From positions 1 through 52,858 of the forward strand of contig JALOTP010000026.1 of assembly GCA_025457865.1 (NCBI GenBank): 52,858 bases of DNA, written 5' to 3'. The position numbers and the translations under genes are program-made. This DNA comes from Thermoplasmatota archaeon. Its GTDB lineage: Archaea > Thermoplasmatota > Penumbrarchaeia > Penumbrarchaeales > Penumbrarchaeaceae. The notes beneath the pieces are model-generated. The model saw nothing but the letters and a program-made list of their open reading frames with translations, made no database searches and was not told where the DNA came from. This document shows positions 1 to 9,378 of the stretch, piece after piece; position 1 is the first letter of the stretch; the number at the start of each line of letters is the position of its first letter.

Positions 1-600
1 GGGTGGCTCGGGTATGCTCAGAGGCTTCGGAGGGGGCTCGGGTCGTACCTTCACCGAGGGCTTGACAGAGGCAGGCTGACCGCCCGTAAAGGAACGGCCT
101 TGGCTGACGGGACGGTCGATAAGACCGTTCAACCTGCCTTGGGTCGGTGTCAAAGCCCCGCTCCCGAGCTGGACCCCTTTCTTTCCCATCCCTGGGAGCA
201 TTCCCGGCATTTTTGGGGCCAAACCCTGGCTGGTGCCGACGATCCACTGAGCAGGGGCCTGTGGGGGCCTGCCGGGGAGCAGAGGTGCCCCTGCCGCTGC
301 CGCAGGGGGCGGTCGGTGGTAGTGGGGCACATTTTGGTGGGTCGGAGGCGTATGATGCCTCCTTGATGCGATGAGGAGTACCACCAGACCGCCTGCCAGG
401 AGAGTTCCTATAACGGCGGCCCCTATGATGATGTATGGTAGGTAGCTGTCCTCGGATATGGTGACCTTCCCCGAGACCTCGCTCTCGTGGCCTACGGCAT
501 CCTTAACCTTGAACTTGACCGTGTAGGTCCCTCCCTTGGAGTAGGAATGGGAGACCTTGGGGTCGCTCCCCCATTCCCCTTTGGAACCGTCGCCTGGGCC
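1..600 (-). pseudogene. Out-of-frame C-terminal part of the C25 peptidase: PKD half-domain, membrane anchor, Pro/Gln-rich tail (runs off left edge)
   Basis: Read on the minus strand from about 600 down to 1, a second frame stays open to the window edge. It encodes GDGSKGEWGSDPKVSHSYSK then GGTYTVKFKVKDAVG, the second half of a PKD domain. A membrane helix (SYLPYIIIGAAVIGTLLAGG and onward through VVLLIA), an RRHH stop-transfer and a long Pro/Ala/Gln/Gly-rich cytoplasmic tail follow. This is clearly the proper end of the peptidase at 492-4070. The first half of the PKD domain is missing at the junction, so tens of bases (not a multiple of three) appear deleted, not a single-base slip. The stop codon is outside the window. 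This is either a real disabling mutation or an assembly error. Confidence 0.8.
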
Positions 601-3600
601 TTCCCTGCGGTCGGACCTTCCAAGACGACCTCAGGGGCCCGGGCATCCACCGAGAGATAGAGCATCCTCGTCGTCTCCCTGTTGCCTGCTTCATCAACAC
701 TGTAGTATTCGAGCTGGTAGGACCCCTCGTCGCCGGGAGGGAGCAGGGCACCGCTGTACCTCATGAAATCCCCGTGGCCTAGGAACCGGTAGAAGATGGA
801 GGCCTTCCCATCGGTGCGGAGGGTTATCATGGGCAGGTCCATGTACCATCCCTGCTGGTTCGGGCTAGCATCCGTCGCATGGTTCGTCCTATCGGCGGTG
901 CTGTCCACCTTGAACACGAGCTCGAGCCCTTCCCCCTTGTTACCTGCCCCGTCGATTATGGAGGCTTTCAATGTAGTAATGCCATCGGGCACCAGTATGG
1001 GGCGTTCGTAGCTCAGCTCCCCGGCCCCGCCAAGCCGGTAGAGGATGGTGAAGTTGCCATTATCATCATCTCCCGAAAGGGAAATGGTCGGTGCTTTGAT
1101 GTACCAGTCGTTCGAACCTGAAGGCTGCTGGGGGGAGATCGTGTATCGAAGTACGGGTGGGGTTATGTCGTATGCGATACCCTCGCTCCTCTCGACCTCC
1201 CTGTTCCCGTGGGAGTCCTCCGAAAGGTAGTGTAGGACATGGCTTCCCGTTAGCGGGTAGAACGGAGATGAGTACTGGGACCATGTACCATCGGTGTCCC
1301 ATCTGTAATATGTCTTGGCGCTCCTATCCTCGGTCCTGAGGGTTATGCTCATCTGCTCCACGAAGAACCCTTGCTCGTTCCTCTCGACACCACCGGTCGA
1401 TAGCGTTGTCATCGGTCTATCGGTATCGACCTTGAACAGAACGTCCATCTGGTCCGCTCTGTTCCCGGCCTTGTCCGTCGCAAGCACATGGAGCTCATGC
1501 TCCCCGTCAGGGACCGGGATGGGGCTTGAGTAGGTCTGCTTGACAGACCTGTCGAGCCAGAACTCCGCTCTCTGCTCTGAGCCGACGGTTCCCAAGAGGG
1601 ACACCTCCACGACGGGCGTTGTGATGTACCAACCGCCCTTTCCGTCGGGGGCGGCGGGGGCAATGACCAGCGTGACCACGGGTGCGTCCGGGTCGTACCT
1701 TATCACAGACGATGTTGCCTCACCTATGTTCCCGAAGCTGTCCTTGCCCCAGAACTCGAGCGTGTTCTCTCCTTTCAATGTCTGAAGCGACCCGGTGTAC
1801 TTCTGTTCCCCCCCTCCGTTCCACCTGTACCTGATATCGCACGGCTCTGAAGGTAGAAAGGAGAGCTGTGGGTCGTTGATGTACCATCCGGATGCACCGT
1901 CAGGGTTCTGCACCTGTTTGACCAAGGTGACCTTGGGCTGTGTGTTGTCGGTCAGGACCAGAGCTGCCTGGAACGGTCTATGGCCGCTCTTGGTGACGGT
2001 GAGCTTACCGTTGGCTGTGGTCGTTATCTCGAATGGGACGATCGCCTTCCCGTACTGGTCAGTGACGGCCTTTGATGAAATATCCATAGATGCGGACCTT
2101 ATGCATACAACGGCATCCGGGACGGCATTGCCCTGAGCGTCCGTGACGCTCACACTGAAGTTGGTGTACCTGTCGTTCTCGTGAGAGTGAACCACATTGA
2201 GCGCCTTGGGCTCGGCGGTCCACAGTTCCGTATCCGGAGGGCCTAGGACAGAATGCTCCACCCAGGCGTTGTAGGCGAACTCGTAGGAGTAGAAGTAGGC
2301 GGACCATTGAGTGTAATAGTATTCCTTGGCCTCGAGCATGATCTCGGCCATGGACCTCTTTCCACCGGCTATCATCCTCAGCACATCCTCCTGGATGCCC
2401 GGGGCACCAGGGGTGTACTGATGGGGTGTGAACCCTATACCTCCCTCCGTCGTCCTCACTGCCCCCAGATAGGCGATCGCTCCGCCGTTGGGATTCTCGG
2501 TGAACTCCTCGGATATGGAGTCGAAGGATGCATCATCGAACCAATTGGTCTCGCAGGACATGGCGAATATCAGGGGTAGCCTTGCCCCGTTGGAGAGCGA
2601 TGAAGCCTCGTTGACCGTGTAGATTATCGTATTCTGGTCCTGGGTACCTTCCGACCAGACAGCATAATGCCCATGCCCCATGTAATTGACGGTGCTGAAC
2701 CCCGATGTCAGACCATCCTGAATGTTGCCGTAGGTCAGGTACTTTGCACCTGTCGTTTGCTGCGTGGGTCCCTGGCTGTAGTACCTATCAACACTGCCAT
2801 GGACCCTGTCCAGGTAGAGGTCCCATAGGTCCTCGCTCTCCGTCGGGCCGTCATCCGGAACATGTGTGGTGGACCCGAAGAAGGCCGCCGTTCCCGACCA
2901 GGGGCCGGCGGGAGGGTTCTTCTCGTAGGAGACCACCTTCCTTGCCCAGCTCTGGGCCTCGGCCTCTGTATCAAGCGATATCCTGCTCACGTACACCTCA
3001 GGCTCCATGTCAGTTATGTCCCCGATCTCGCCCCATCTACCGTCCCCGTCCTGGTCCCAGTTGGTGTATGGGCCGTCAAGACAGGAGTAATATGTATCGG
3101 CGGGGAGGTACTGGGGCTCACCGTAGTAAGGGTCAAGGTCATACACCATCCTTGAAGGGACGAACCTTGGCTCACCGGCCAAGAGGACCCACCTCAGCGT
3201 CTGTCCATCACCGAAGAACGAGTCCCGAACGTAGCTCCAGATGGAGGCGGGTCCGTCAAGCGCAGGGTATGCAGAATTGACCGTGGAATAACCGACGACC
3301 GTAAGGGTCTTTCCCGTTTCCCTCTTCCATTCGACATAATCGTTCAGGTCGTCCATGAACGGGTCATGTGCTATCACGAGCAGTTCCGTACCCGGGGTAT
3401 AGCTTGTCGGAGGGTCGACCCTGGTAGGTTGGAGCAACAGGTTGGCGGGAGCGGTCCCTACATCGACCATGATCTCCACCTTGGAGTAGACAGTGAGCTC
3501 GTTCAATGAGGGATCGTAGTCCATGGGAGCGTAAGTGACGCTGTAGCTCGAATGCCTTGTCCCGTTCTCCCAACCGTAGCCAAGATGGGTCCAGGTAACG

Positions 3601-4070
3601 GACCGGGCCGGGTACGGACCATTGGACGTATATGCATTCTCGTCAGTACTTAGCATATTATCGGTGCCCAGGTCCCAGTCCTCGTTGCCTATCATGGCTG
3701 GTTCGAACGAAGGTGGTATGGGATGGTCAAGTAGGACCTTTTCCGGTCCGGTCCGGACCAGAGCTATGTCCCTGATGTCGGATTTGACCTCCAGCCTTTT
3801 AACAAGGACAGGGACGGATGGCCCACCGTCCGTGGGTGGATAGATGGCCCCATCCATGACGGGTAAGGTCCAGAGCCTATCGGAAAGTGCCATCTCCTTG
3901 AGGGTGATCTCGGGCGTCATGAGCTTGTATCGGACACCAGATCCTTCGATATCTGGGACCGTACCTTTTCCCCTCGCCCCTGTGGCTTGGTCCGATATAC
4001 CCGCAAGCATCGTCAGGACCAGGGCCGCTGTAAGCAGGAATGATAACAGGAATGGGGCAGGCCTATGCAT
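492..4070 (-). CDS. Secreted gingipain-type (peptidase C25) cysteine endopeptidase, frameshifted near its 3' end
   Basis: Extracellular cysteine protease of the caspase-like clan. Residues 1-30 form a signal peptide. Residues about 85-205 resemble the C25 propeptide. The catalytic domain spans about 225-620. The likely dyad is His466 in NYMGHGH and Cys506 in FAMSCETNW, followed by the family's GGAIAYLGA strand. From about 640 to 1150 there are an Ig-like segment and about five beta repeats ending in (E/D)D..GN, similar to OmpL47/FIVAR-type surface modules. The last 30 or so residues of this frame (after LEGPTAGK) are low-complexity and unlike the rest. The true continuation, with half a PKD domain and a membrane anchor, lies in another frame (see 1-600). 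ATG at 4070 is divergent from mutS. Function is confident from the dyad. The peptide specificity (Arg/Lys or other) cannot be told. Confidence 0.9.
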   Translation of the reverse strand: MHRPAPFLLSFLLTAALVLTMLAGISDQATGARGKGTVPDIEGSGVRYKLMTPEITLKEMALSDRLWTLPVMDGAIYPPTDGGPSVPVLVKRLEVKSDIRDIALVRTGPEKVLLDHPIPPSFEPAMIGNEDWDLGTDNMLSTDENAYTSNGPYPARSVTWTHLGYGWENGTRHSSYSVTYAPMDYDPSLNELTVYSKVEIMVDVGTAPANLLLQPTRVDPPTSYTPGTELLVIAHDPFMDDLNDYVEWKRETGKTLTVVGYSTVNSAYPALDGPASIWSYVRDSFFGDGQTLRWVLLAGEPRFVPSRMVYDLDPYYGEPQYLPADTYYSCLDGPYTNWDQDGDGRWGEIGDITDMEPEVYVSRISLDTEAEAQSWARKVVSYEKNPPAGPWSGTAAFFGSTTHVPDDGPTESEDLWDLYLDRVHGSVDRYYSQGPTQQTTGAKYLTYGNIQDGLTSGFSTVNYMGHGHYAVWSEGTQDQNTIIYTVNEASSLSNGARLPLIFAMSCETNWFDDASFDSISEEFTENPNGGAIAYLGAVRTTEGGIGFTPHQYTPGAPGIQEDVLRMIAGGKRSMAEIMLEAKEYYYTQWSAYFYSYEFAYNAWVEHSVLGPPDTELWTAEPKALNVVHSHENDRYTNFSVSVTDAQGNAVPDAVVCIRSASMDISSKAVTDQYGKAIVPFEITTTANGKLTVTKSGHRPFQAALVLTDNTQPKVTLVKQVQNPDGASGWYINDPQLSFLPSEPCDIRYRWNGGGEQKYTGSLQTLKGENTLEFWGKDSFGNIGEATSSVIRYDPDAPVVTLVIAPAAPDGKGGWYITTPVVEVSLLGTVGSEQRAEFWLDRSVKQTYSSPIPVPDGEHELHVLATDKAGNRADQMDVLFKVDTDRPMTTLSTGGVERNEQGFFVEQMSITLRTEDRSAKTYYRWDTDGTWSQYSSPFYPLTGSHVLHYLSEDSHGNREVERSEGIAYDITPPVLRYTISPQQPSGSNDWYIKAPTISLSGDDDNGNFTILYRLGGAGELSYERPILVPDGITTLKASIIDGAGNKGEGLELVFKVDSTADRTNHATDASPNQQGWYMDLPMITLRTDGKASIFYRFLGHGDFMRYSGALLPPGDEGSYQLEYYSVDEAGNRETTRMLYLSVDARAPEVVLEGPTAGKAQATVPKGNGGATPRSPIPTPREGPTRSSSRLRMP

Positions 4071-4230
4071 CTAAGCTCACCGGACCGTATCGAACTGGGC
4101 CATCAATAAAGGTGCTCCTTAAAAAGCTATTCTGTTCCATTATTGACCGTTCATATCATGCTATCGCAAGGGCTTGTTTCCATCTCATCGGGACAAAGGT
4201 TATTTCGGGCCACCCCTTTCACTGGTTCGG

Positions 4231-7005
4231 ATGACCCCCGCATCCGAGGACGGACTCACACCGCTCATGAGGCAGTACCTCTCCATAAAGAAACAGCACC
4301 CTGACAAGCTGGTGATGTACAGGATGGGGGATTTCTACGAGCTCTTCTTCGAGGATGCTGAGATAGCCTCGAGGGACCTCGAGATCACCTTGACTGCAAG
4401 GGACAAGGCAATGGACGGGGAAGGGCGCATTCCTCTGGCGGGTATCCCTTACCACGCTCTCGACAATTACCTCCCCAGGCTGATCAAGAAAGGACATAAG
4501 GTAGTCATAGTGGAGCAGGTCGAGGACCCAAAAAAAGCGAAAGGGATCGTAAAGAGGGAGGTGGTCAGGATAGTGACCCCGGGGACCCTGCTTCTCCCGG
4601 ATGGGGTCCAGGAGAGCACGAACACCTACCTTGCCGCGATCATCAGGAAGCTCTCTGAGGACAGGACCCATGATATGCCCCTGTCCGAGAGCAAAGGCCT
4701 TACGGAGGAGAGGGTAGTGCTCCCCAATGCCACCTACGGCATAGCCCACCTGGACGTATCCACGGGCGATTTCCTATCCACCGAGATATCCGGGGATACG
4801 CCATTTCAGCGACTTGTATCGGAACTTATGAAGTTCCAGGCATCCGAGGTCATCCTCCCCCAATCGCTCTGCAAACAGGAGGACCTGTTCTCGGAGCTGA
4901 AGCTCCATCTAGGCCAGGGAGTATGTTTCACGGCCTTCCCCGACCATTTCTTCCTGGAGGCCCAGACCGAGGTCGTACTCAAGGAGCAGCTAGGGGTGGT
5001 ATCCCTCGATGGGCTCGGACTAGGAGGCAAACCCCTTGCCCAGGCGGCGTCCGGTGCAGTGCTATCCTATGCCAGGGAGAACCAGCTCTGCCCCCTCGGC
5101 CATATCAGAGGCCTCAAGGTCTATTCGAGCTCCGATTTCATGGTCCTGGATTCCACCACGCTGAAGAACCTGGAGGTCGTAAGGTCGGCAAGGGACTCCT
5201 CGGTCAAGGGTACGCTCCTTGAGGTCCTTGACAGGACCAGGACGGCCATGGGCTCCAGGCTCATGAGGTCCTGGCTCCAGCAGCCGCTGATGGACATAGA
5301 GCAGATAGGCAGAAGGCTGGATGCGGTATCGGCGCTCCACGGAGACCTCTTCCTCAGGTCGGATATGGCCGATGTACTGAGAAAGGTCACTGATATAGAG
5401 AGGACGGTGATGAGGCTCTCGACCAATAGAGGGAGCGCCAGGGACCTCATCTCCCTTGCTGGTGCATTAGAGGCGTCGAGGTCTTTGAAAGCGCTCCTTG
5501 GAACTTCCCCGACGGTGGGTAAGAGCACGCTCCTCTCGGACCTTGGTTCATCGCTCCAGGACCTGACCGGGACCATATCCCTGATAGGTTCCGCCATAGT
5601 GGACGCACCTCCATTGTCCACCACGGAAGGGGGAATGTTCCGCAAAGGATACTCCCTGGAACTGGACGAGATATCGACAGCATCCATCTCCGCTAAGGGA
5701 TGGTTGAAGGAGTTCGAGTCCTCCGAGAGGAACAGGACCGGTATAAGGACCCTGAAGGTGAAGTACACCGGTGTCTTCGGTTATTTCATAGAGGTGACCC
5801 AGAGCAATCTGGGGCAGGTCCCGCCCGAATACATCAGGAAGCAGACCGTGGCGAACGCCGAGAGGTTCATAACGCCCGAGCTCAAGGAGAAGGAATCCAT
5901 GATCTTGAGCTCAGATGAGAGGTCGGCCAAGCTCGAGAAGGAGCTGTTGGAGGGGCTGGTCCTCAAGGTGCTCGGGGACAGGGAGGCCATCCAGACGACT
6001 GCCAGGGCCATAGGGGTTCTGGATGTGCTGTTGTCGCTAGCAGAGACCGCCGCCTCAAGGAACTACACCAGGCCCATCGTGGATGACAGCAGAATGATAT
6101 CCCTCTCCCGGTCCAGGCATCCAGTCATAGAGGATAAGGTGGATTGGGGCTTCGTCCCGAACGATGTGTTACTGGACGGCGAAGGGCAGAGGTTCATGCT
6201 CCTCACAGGCCCCAACATGGCGGGGAAGTCGACCTTCATGAGGCAGGTGGCCCTCTGTGTGATAATGGCGCAGATGGGCTCTTTCGTTCCCGCGAGCTCC
6301 GCAAGGATAGGCCTTGTTGACAGGGTGTTCACCAGGGTCGGGGCTTCGGACGACCTTGTAAGGGGCCGCTCGACGTTCATGGTGGAGATGCTGGAGCTCG
6401 CCAATATCATGAACGGGGCCACGAAGCGATCGCTCGTCATCCTGGATGAGATAGGCAGGGGTACTTCGACATATGACGGTCTTTCCCTGGCCTGGGCCGT
6501 CGTCGAGCATCTATCGGACAGTGCTGGACCGGGATGCAATACTATATTTGCCACACACTACCACCACCTGACGGAGCTCGAGGGGGCCCTTGAAGGTGTC
6601 GTGAACTTCTCCATGGCGGTCAAGGAGGATGAGAAGGGCATTACCTTCCTGAGGAAGGTCATACTGGGTCCTGCCTCCAGGTCATATGGTATAGAGGTTG
6701 CGTCGCTGGCGGGCATACCCGCATCCGTCGTCGAGAGGGCCAGAGAGGTGCTGAAGGAGATGGAGGGAAGGTACGGGCTCGAATCCAATAACGGTAAGAC
6801 AGCCCATCCACCACTTCCGGTCAGGGGTCCTGGACCAAGGAACAGGGCTGTCCAGATGATACTCTTCCCGACCGAGGATATGCTGAGCTCCCAGGGGATC
6901 GACCCTATCAGAGAAGAGATAGAGAAGCTCGATATCAACAACATGACCCCCCTTCAGGCGATGGAGGCGTTGTACAAGCTCAAGAAGAGGACGGACGATC
7001 GATAA
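4231..7005 (+). CDS. mutS: DNA mismatch repair protein MutS
   Basis: Mismatch-recognising ATPase of post-replicative repair, about 925 residues, a normal MutS1 length. The N-terminal mismatch wedge carries the Phe-X-Glu motif in GDFYELF. The C-terminal ABC-type ATPase has Walker A GPNMAGKST, Walker B LVILDEIGRGTSTYDG and the switch histidine in ATHYHHLTEL. A helix-turn-helix dimerisation tail ends in MTPLQAMEALYKLK. An in-frame ATG at 4174 would add 19 residues with no family similarity, so I chose ATG 4231, whose product begins a few residues before the conserved LTPLMRQY. No mutL is visible in the window. MutS1 is patchy in archaea and generally thought to be bacterial in origin. Confidence 0.96.
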   Translation: MTPASEDGLTPLMRQYLSIKKQHPDKLVMYRMGDFYELFFEDAEIASRDLEITLTARDKAMDGEGRIPLAGIPYHALDNYLPRLIKKGHKVVIVEQVEDPKKAKGIVKREVVRIVTPGTLLLPDGVQESTNTYLAAIIRKLSEDRTHDMPLSESKGLTEERVVLPNATYGIAHLDVSTGDFLSTEISGDTPFQRLVSELMKFQASEVILPQSLCKQEDLFSELKLHLGQGVCFTAFPDHFFLEAQTEVVLKEQLGVVSLDGLGLGGKPLAQAASGAVLSYARENQLCPLGHIRGLKVYSSSDFMVLDSTTLKNLEVVRSARDSSVKGTLLEVLDRTRTAMGSRLMRSWLQQPLMDIEQIGRRLDAVSALHGDLFLRSDMADVLRKVTDIERTVMRLSTNRGSARDLISLAGALEASRSLKALLGTSPTVGKSTLLSDLGSSLQDLTGTISLIGSAIVDAPPLSTTEGGMFRKGYSLELDEISTASISAKGWLKEFESSERNRTGIRTLKVKYTGVFGYFIEVTQSNLGQVPPEYIRKQTVANAERFITPELKEKESMILSSDERSAKLEKELLEGLVLKVLGDREAIQTTARAIGVLDVLLSLAETAASRNYTRPIVDDSRMISLSRSRHPVIEDKVDWGFVPNDVLLDGEGQRFMLLTGPNMAGKSTFMRQVALCVIMAQMGSFVPASSARIGLVDRVFTRVGASDDLVRGRSTFMVEMLELANIMNGATKRSLVILDEIGRGTSTYDGLSLAWAVVEHLSDSAGPGCNTIFATHYHHLTELEGALEGVVNFSMAVKEDEKGITFLRKVILGPASRSYGIEVASLAGIPASVVERAREVLKEMEGRYGLESNNGKTAHPPLPVRGPGPRNRAVQMILFPTEDMLSSQGIDPIREEIEKLDINNMTPLQAMEALYKLKKRTDDR

Positions 7006-7014
7006 GACTGTGAA

Positions 7015-7050
7015 GTATAACACAAAGTATAATTATATTATAGGTTATAC
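7015..7050 (+). promoter_or_regulatory. TATA promoter with flanking inverted repeat before the vapBC-like pair
   Basis: A TATA-rich core at 7027-7041 (AGTATAATTATATTA) sits about 30 bases before ATG 7065, implying a leaderless or near-leaderless mRNA. It is flanked by a perfect 7-base inverted repeat, GTATAAC at 7015-7021 and GTTATAC at 7044-7050. This is a plausible operator for the antitoxin, which would repress its own operon as AbrB-type antitoxins do. Confidence 0.55.
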
Positions 7051-7064
7051 ATGATCGATCCAAT

Positions 7065-7274
7065 ATGGTCCAAACTGTGGTCAGAAAATGGGGCAACTCC
7101 TTCGGTATAGTCCTCCCCAAAGGTCTTGTCCGGGAGAGCGGACTCGACGAGAACGATATCGTAGAGGTCAATGTCCATAAGGTGACGGACCTTAGGTCTT
7201 TGTTCGGCAGGTTAAGGACGGATAGACCGACACAGAGCATTAAAGATGAGATGAGGGCTGGTTGGGATGGATGA
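7065..7274 (+). CDS. vapB: AbrB/MazE-type antitoxin (VapB-like)
   Basis: A 69-residue protein. Residues 1-45 are a swapped-hairpin AbrB/SpoVT DNA-binding domain (VVRKWGNSFGIVLPKGL then DENDIVEV). The C-terminal part (RSLFGRL to MRAGWDG) is the flexible segment that usually plugs the toxin. The stop overlaps the start of the PIN toxin (ATGGATGA), a typical toxin-antitoxin arrangement with translational coupling. Likely autorepressor through the inverted repeat at 7015-7050. Confidence 0.85.
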   Translation: MVQTVVRKWGNSFGIVLPKGLVRESGLDENDIVEVNVHKVTDLRSLFGRLRTDRPTQSIKDEMRAGWDG

Positions 7275-7635
7275 CGTATTCTATGACAGCTATGCGATCA
7301 TAGAGTTCCTTAAGGGGAATCCTAGATACCTGCCATATTTCGAGAGACCTATTGGTGTTACCACTAAGCTCAACCTCATGGAGGTCTATTACTCAATACT
7401 TCCGGACGAGGTCCTTGCCGATGAGACATATTCCTCGTTCCTATCGACCGTCATAGACCCCACAGATGAGGAGATAAGGGCAGCTATGAGGACAAGAAGG
7501 TCATTGAAGGAAAGAGGCCTCAACGTGAGCTATGTGGACTCCCTCGGTTATCAGGTATCAAGGAGCAGGAACAAGAGGTTCTTGACCGGGGACAGGGAGT
7601 TCGAACACCTATCAGGTGTTGAGTTCGTTAAATAG
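7267..7635 (+). CDS. vapC: PIN-domain ribonuclease toxin (VapC-like)
   Basis: A 122-residue PIN-domain protein, the normal size for VapC. Acidic metal ligands are visible in order: Asp in FYDSYAIIEF near the N-terminus, Glu in LNLMEVYY near residue 40, Asp in SYVDSLGYQ near 95 and Asp in TGDREF near 110. VapC toxins cut RNA, often tRNA or rRNA, with Mg2+ or Mn2+. The target here is unknown. It overlaps the antitoxin by 8 bases and is read from the same promoter. Confidence 0.85.
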   Translation: MDDVFYDSYAIIEFLKGNPRYLPYFERPIGVTTKLNLMEVYYSILPDEVLADETYSSFLSTVIDPTDEEIRAAMRTRRSLKERGLNVSYVDSLGYQVSRSRNKRFLTGDREFEHLSGVEFVK

Positions 7636-7667
7636 TGTCGAGCTCATCATCCATCGGTGTATCCGAT

Positions 7668-7677
7668 TTTATAAATA
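7668..7677 (+). promoter_or_regulatory. TATA box of the thyX operon
   Basis: TTTATAAATA lies about 25 bases before ATG 7697, the archaeal TATA-to-start distance, so the mRNA is probably leaderless. This spacing favours ATG 7697 over the in-frame TTG at 7691. Confidence 0.7.
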
Positions 7678-7696
7678 GTCGGCCCAGGATTTGCCC

Positions 7697-9190
7697 ATGA
7701 GGAGGCATCAGTTGAAAGTCGCTCTCGCCGGCGCTACCATAGACCGCAGGTTCTGGAAAGAGGACAGGGCGGCGACCCCCGAGACCATCTCCGCGGCATA
7801 TGCCAGGGTCTCCCACAGCCCCAGGGAGCTCTCGGTGCTCAGGGATGAGGCCGTAAATGAGGTGGACAAGGCAAGGGCCTCCAACGAACGGATAATCTAC
7901 AGGATGGGGCACTCTTCCGTCGCCGAGCATGCCGTCTTCAATCTGGACGTCTCCGACTGCTCCAGGCTCCTTGTGGAGTTCATAGAGCATCACAGGCTCG
8001 CCTCCTACACCGAGAGGTCGCAGAGGTACGTCTTCTTCGGGAACAAGACCTTCGTGCTCCCAGATGAGCTCAAGGGCACGCCCCTTGAGGAGGAGGTCAG
8101 GAAGCTAGAAGGGGACAAGTTCGACCTGTACAATAAGGTCGCAGCGGACCCGGCGCTCAAGGAGCGTTTCGGGGACGGTCTTCTGGAACAGGCTCGTTAC
8201 GTTCTGGGATTGACCTGCCCCACGGACATAGGACTTACCGTGAATGCCAGGGAGGCCGAGCACATGATATCACAGGGGGCCGCCCACCCTCTGTCAGAGG
8301 TCAGGGAGTTCTCCAAACAGCTCCTTGAGGTGACATGTCATCTGGCACCCTCACTGATCAAGTACACGAAGAAGAGCGACCATGCAGAGAGGGCAAAGAG
8401 AGAGATAGCATCCGTCATGTCCTCATCGGGGACCGCTTTTTCGGGACCGGAGCGAGAGACATCTGTCAGGGCCGCTCCCGAAGGTCCAGGTATCTGCTCC
8501 GGAAGGCCCACCACATGCGATGACCCCGAGACCGAGATAGCTGCGACCTTGATATTCGAGAACAGCTCCCTGCCCTTCTGCAGGGCAAGGGAGATAGCAG
8601 GGGGTATGAGGGACGAAGAGCTCATGGACCTGTTCCTTCCGGTCTTCAGGAACTATCCGGTCCACGCATCCCTTCCCCGCGCCTTCGAGATGATGGACCT
8701 GACCTTGAGCTTCCATATTTCCGCCTCTGCCTTCGCCCAGCTGAAAAGGCACAGGATGGCGACCATCATCACTCAGCCCTATGACCCCGGGCTCTGGGAG
8801 ACGCCTGAGGTCTTTCTCTCGAGCAAGGACCTGACAGAGAGGTTCTGGGACCTCATGAAACGCTCAAGGGAGCTCTATGGAGCAATAACGAGGGCAAAGG
8901 ACAGGAATGTGGCAGAGTACGTACTGACCAACGCTCATAAGAGAAGGGTCATCTTCAAGGCTAACTTGAGGGAGATGTACCATTTCGTCAGGCTGCGGTC
9001 GGACGTTCACGCACAGGAAGAGATACGTGTCATATCCGACATGATCGTTCAAGAGATGAAGAAAAGGTTCCCGGTGGTCACCGCGATGCTGTGCGGAAAG
9101 GATGGCTACCCGGGGGCAAGGGAAAGGATAATGGGCTGCTATGCCGATGATGGCATTGGACCCGACCCATTAAAAGAAGGCAAGAGGTGA
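7697..9190 (+). CDS. thyX: FAD-dependent thymidylate synthase, ThyX family, two-domain archaeal form
   Basis: Makes dTMP from dUMP using methylene-tetrahydrofolate (or an archaeal C1 carrier) and FADH2. At 497 residues it is about twice the length of bacterial ThyX. The N-terminal half carries the motif HHRLASYTERSQRYV near residue 110, matching RHRxxSxxExSxRY apart from the first Arg. The C-terminal half (about 290-497) repeats the fold with a degenerate motif (KRHRMATIITQPYD). This suggests an internal duplication with one active copy. Its stop overlaps the next start (GTGA). Start chosen at ATG 7697 because of the TATA box at 7668-7677. Confidence 0.88.
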   Translation: MRRHQLKVALAGATIDRRFWKEDRAATPETISAAYARVSHSPRELSVLRDEAVNEVDKARASNERIIYRMGHSSVAEHAVFNLDVSDCSRLLVEFIEHHRLASYTERSQRYVFFGNKTFVLPDELKGTPLEEEVRKLEGDKFDLYNKVAADPALKERFGDGLLEQARYVLGLTCPTDIGLTVNAREAEHMISQGAAHPLSEVREFSKQLLEVTCHLAPSLIKYTKKSDHAERAKREIASVMSSSGTAFSGPERETSVRAAPEGPGICSGRPTTCDDPETEIAATLIFENSSLPFCRAREIAGGMRDEELMDLFLPVFRNYPVHASLPRAFEMMDLTLSFHISASAFAQLKRHRMATIITQPYDPGLWETPEVFLSSKDLTERFWDLMKRSRELYGAITRAKDRNVAEYVLTNAHKRRVIFKANLREMYHFVRLRSDVHAQEEIRVISDMIVQEMKKRFPVVTAMLCGKDGYPGARERIMGCYADDGIGPDPLKEGKR

Positions 9191-9378
9191 AAACGATGAT
9201 AGCTGGAACGTGCTATGTCTGCGGAAAGCCTGCTTTCAGGACCTGCCTCCTCTGCGGCAAGGCCTCCTGCAGGGAGCATCTTGACGAGAAGGGGTTCGCC
9301 TGCAGGAGCTGCGCCCCCGGGGCGAAGAAGAACAGGGCATCCAAAGGCCCTGGTGACCCAGGTGGGGTGATGGGTTGA
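9187..9378 (+). CDS. Small cross-brace zinc-finger protein
   Basis: A 63-residue protein with eight metal ligands in a clean series: C9xxC12, C20xxC23, C28xxH31 and C39xxC42, that is four pairs as in HIT/B-box-like treble-clef fingers binding two Zn2+. The tail is basic and Gly/Pro-rich (GAKKNRASKGPGDPGG). GTG 9187 overlaps the thyX stop; ATG 9196 is an alternative start. The stop overlaps the next gene's start, so the three are translated as one operon. Role unknown; protein- or nucleic-acid-binding adaptor is plausible. Confidence 0.75.
   Translation: MKTMIAGTCYVCGKPAFRTCLLCGKASCREHLDEKGFACRSCAPGAKKNRASKGPGDPGGVMG

Noticed and set aside
7668..7699. TTG at 7691 as the thyX start
   Set aside because: It adds only two residues; the ATG at 7697 fits the TATA spacing equally well or better.
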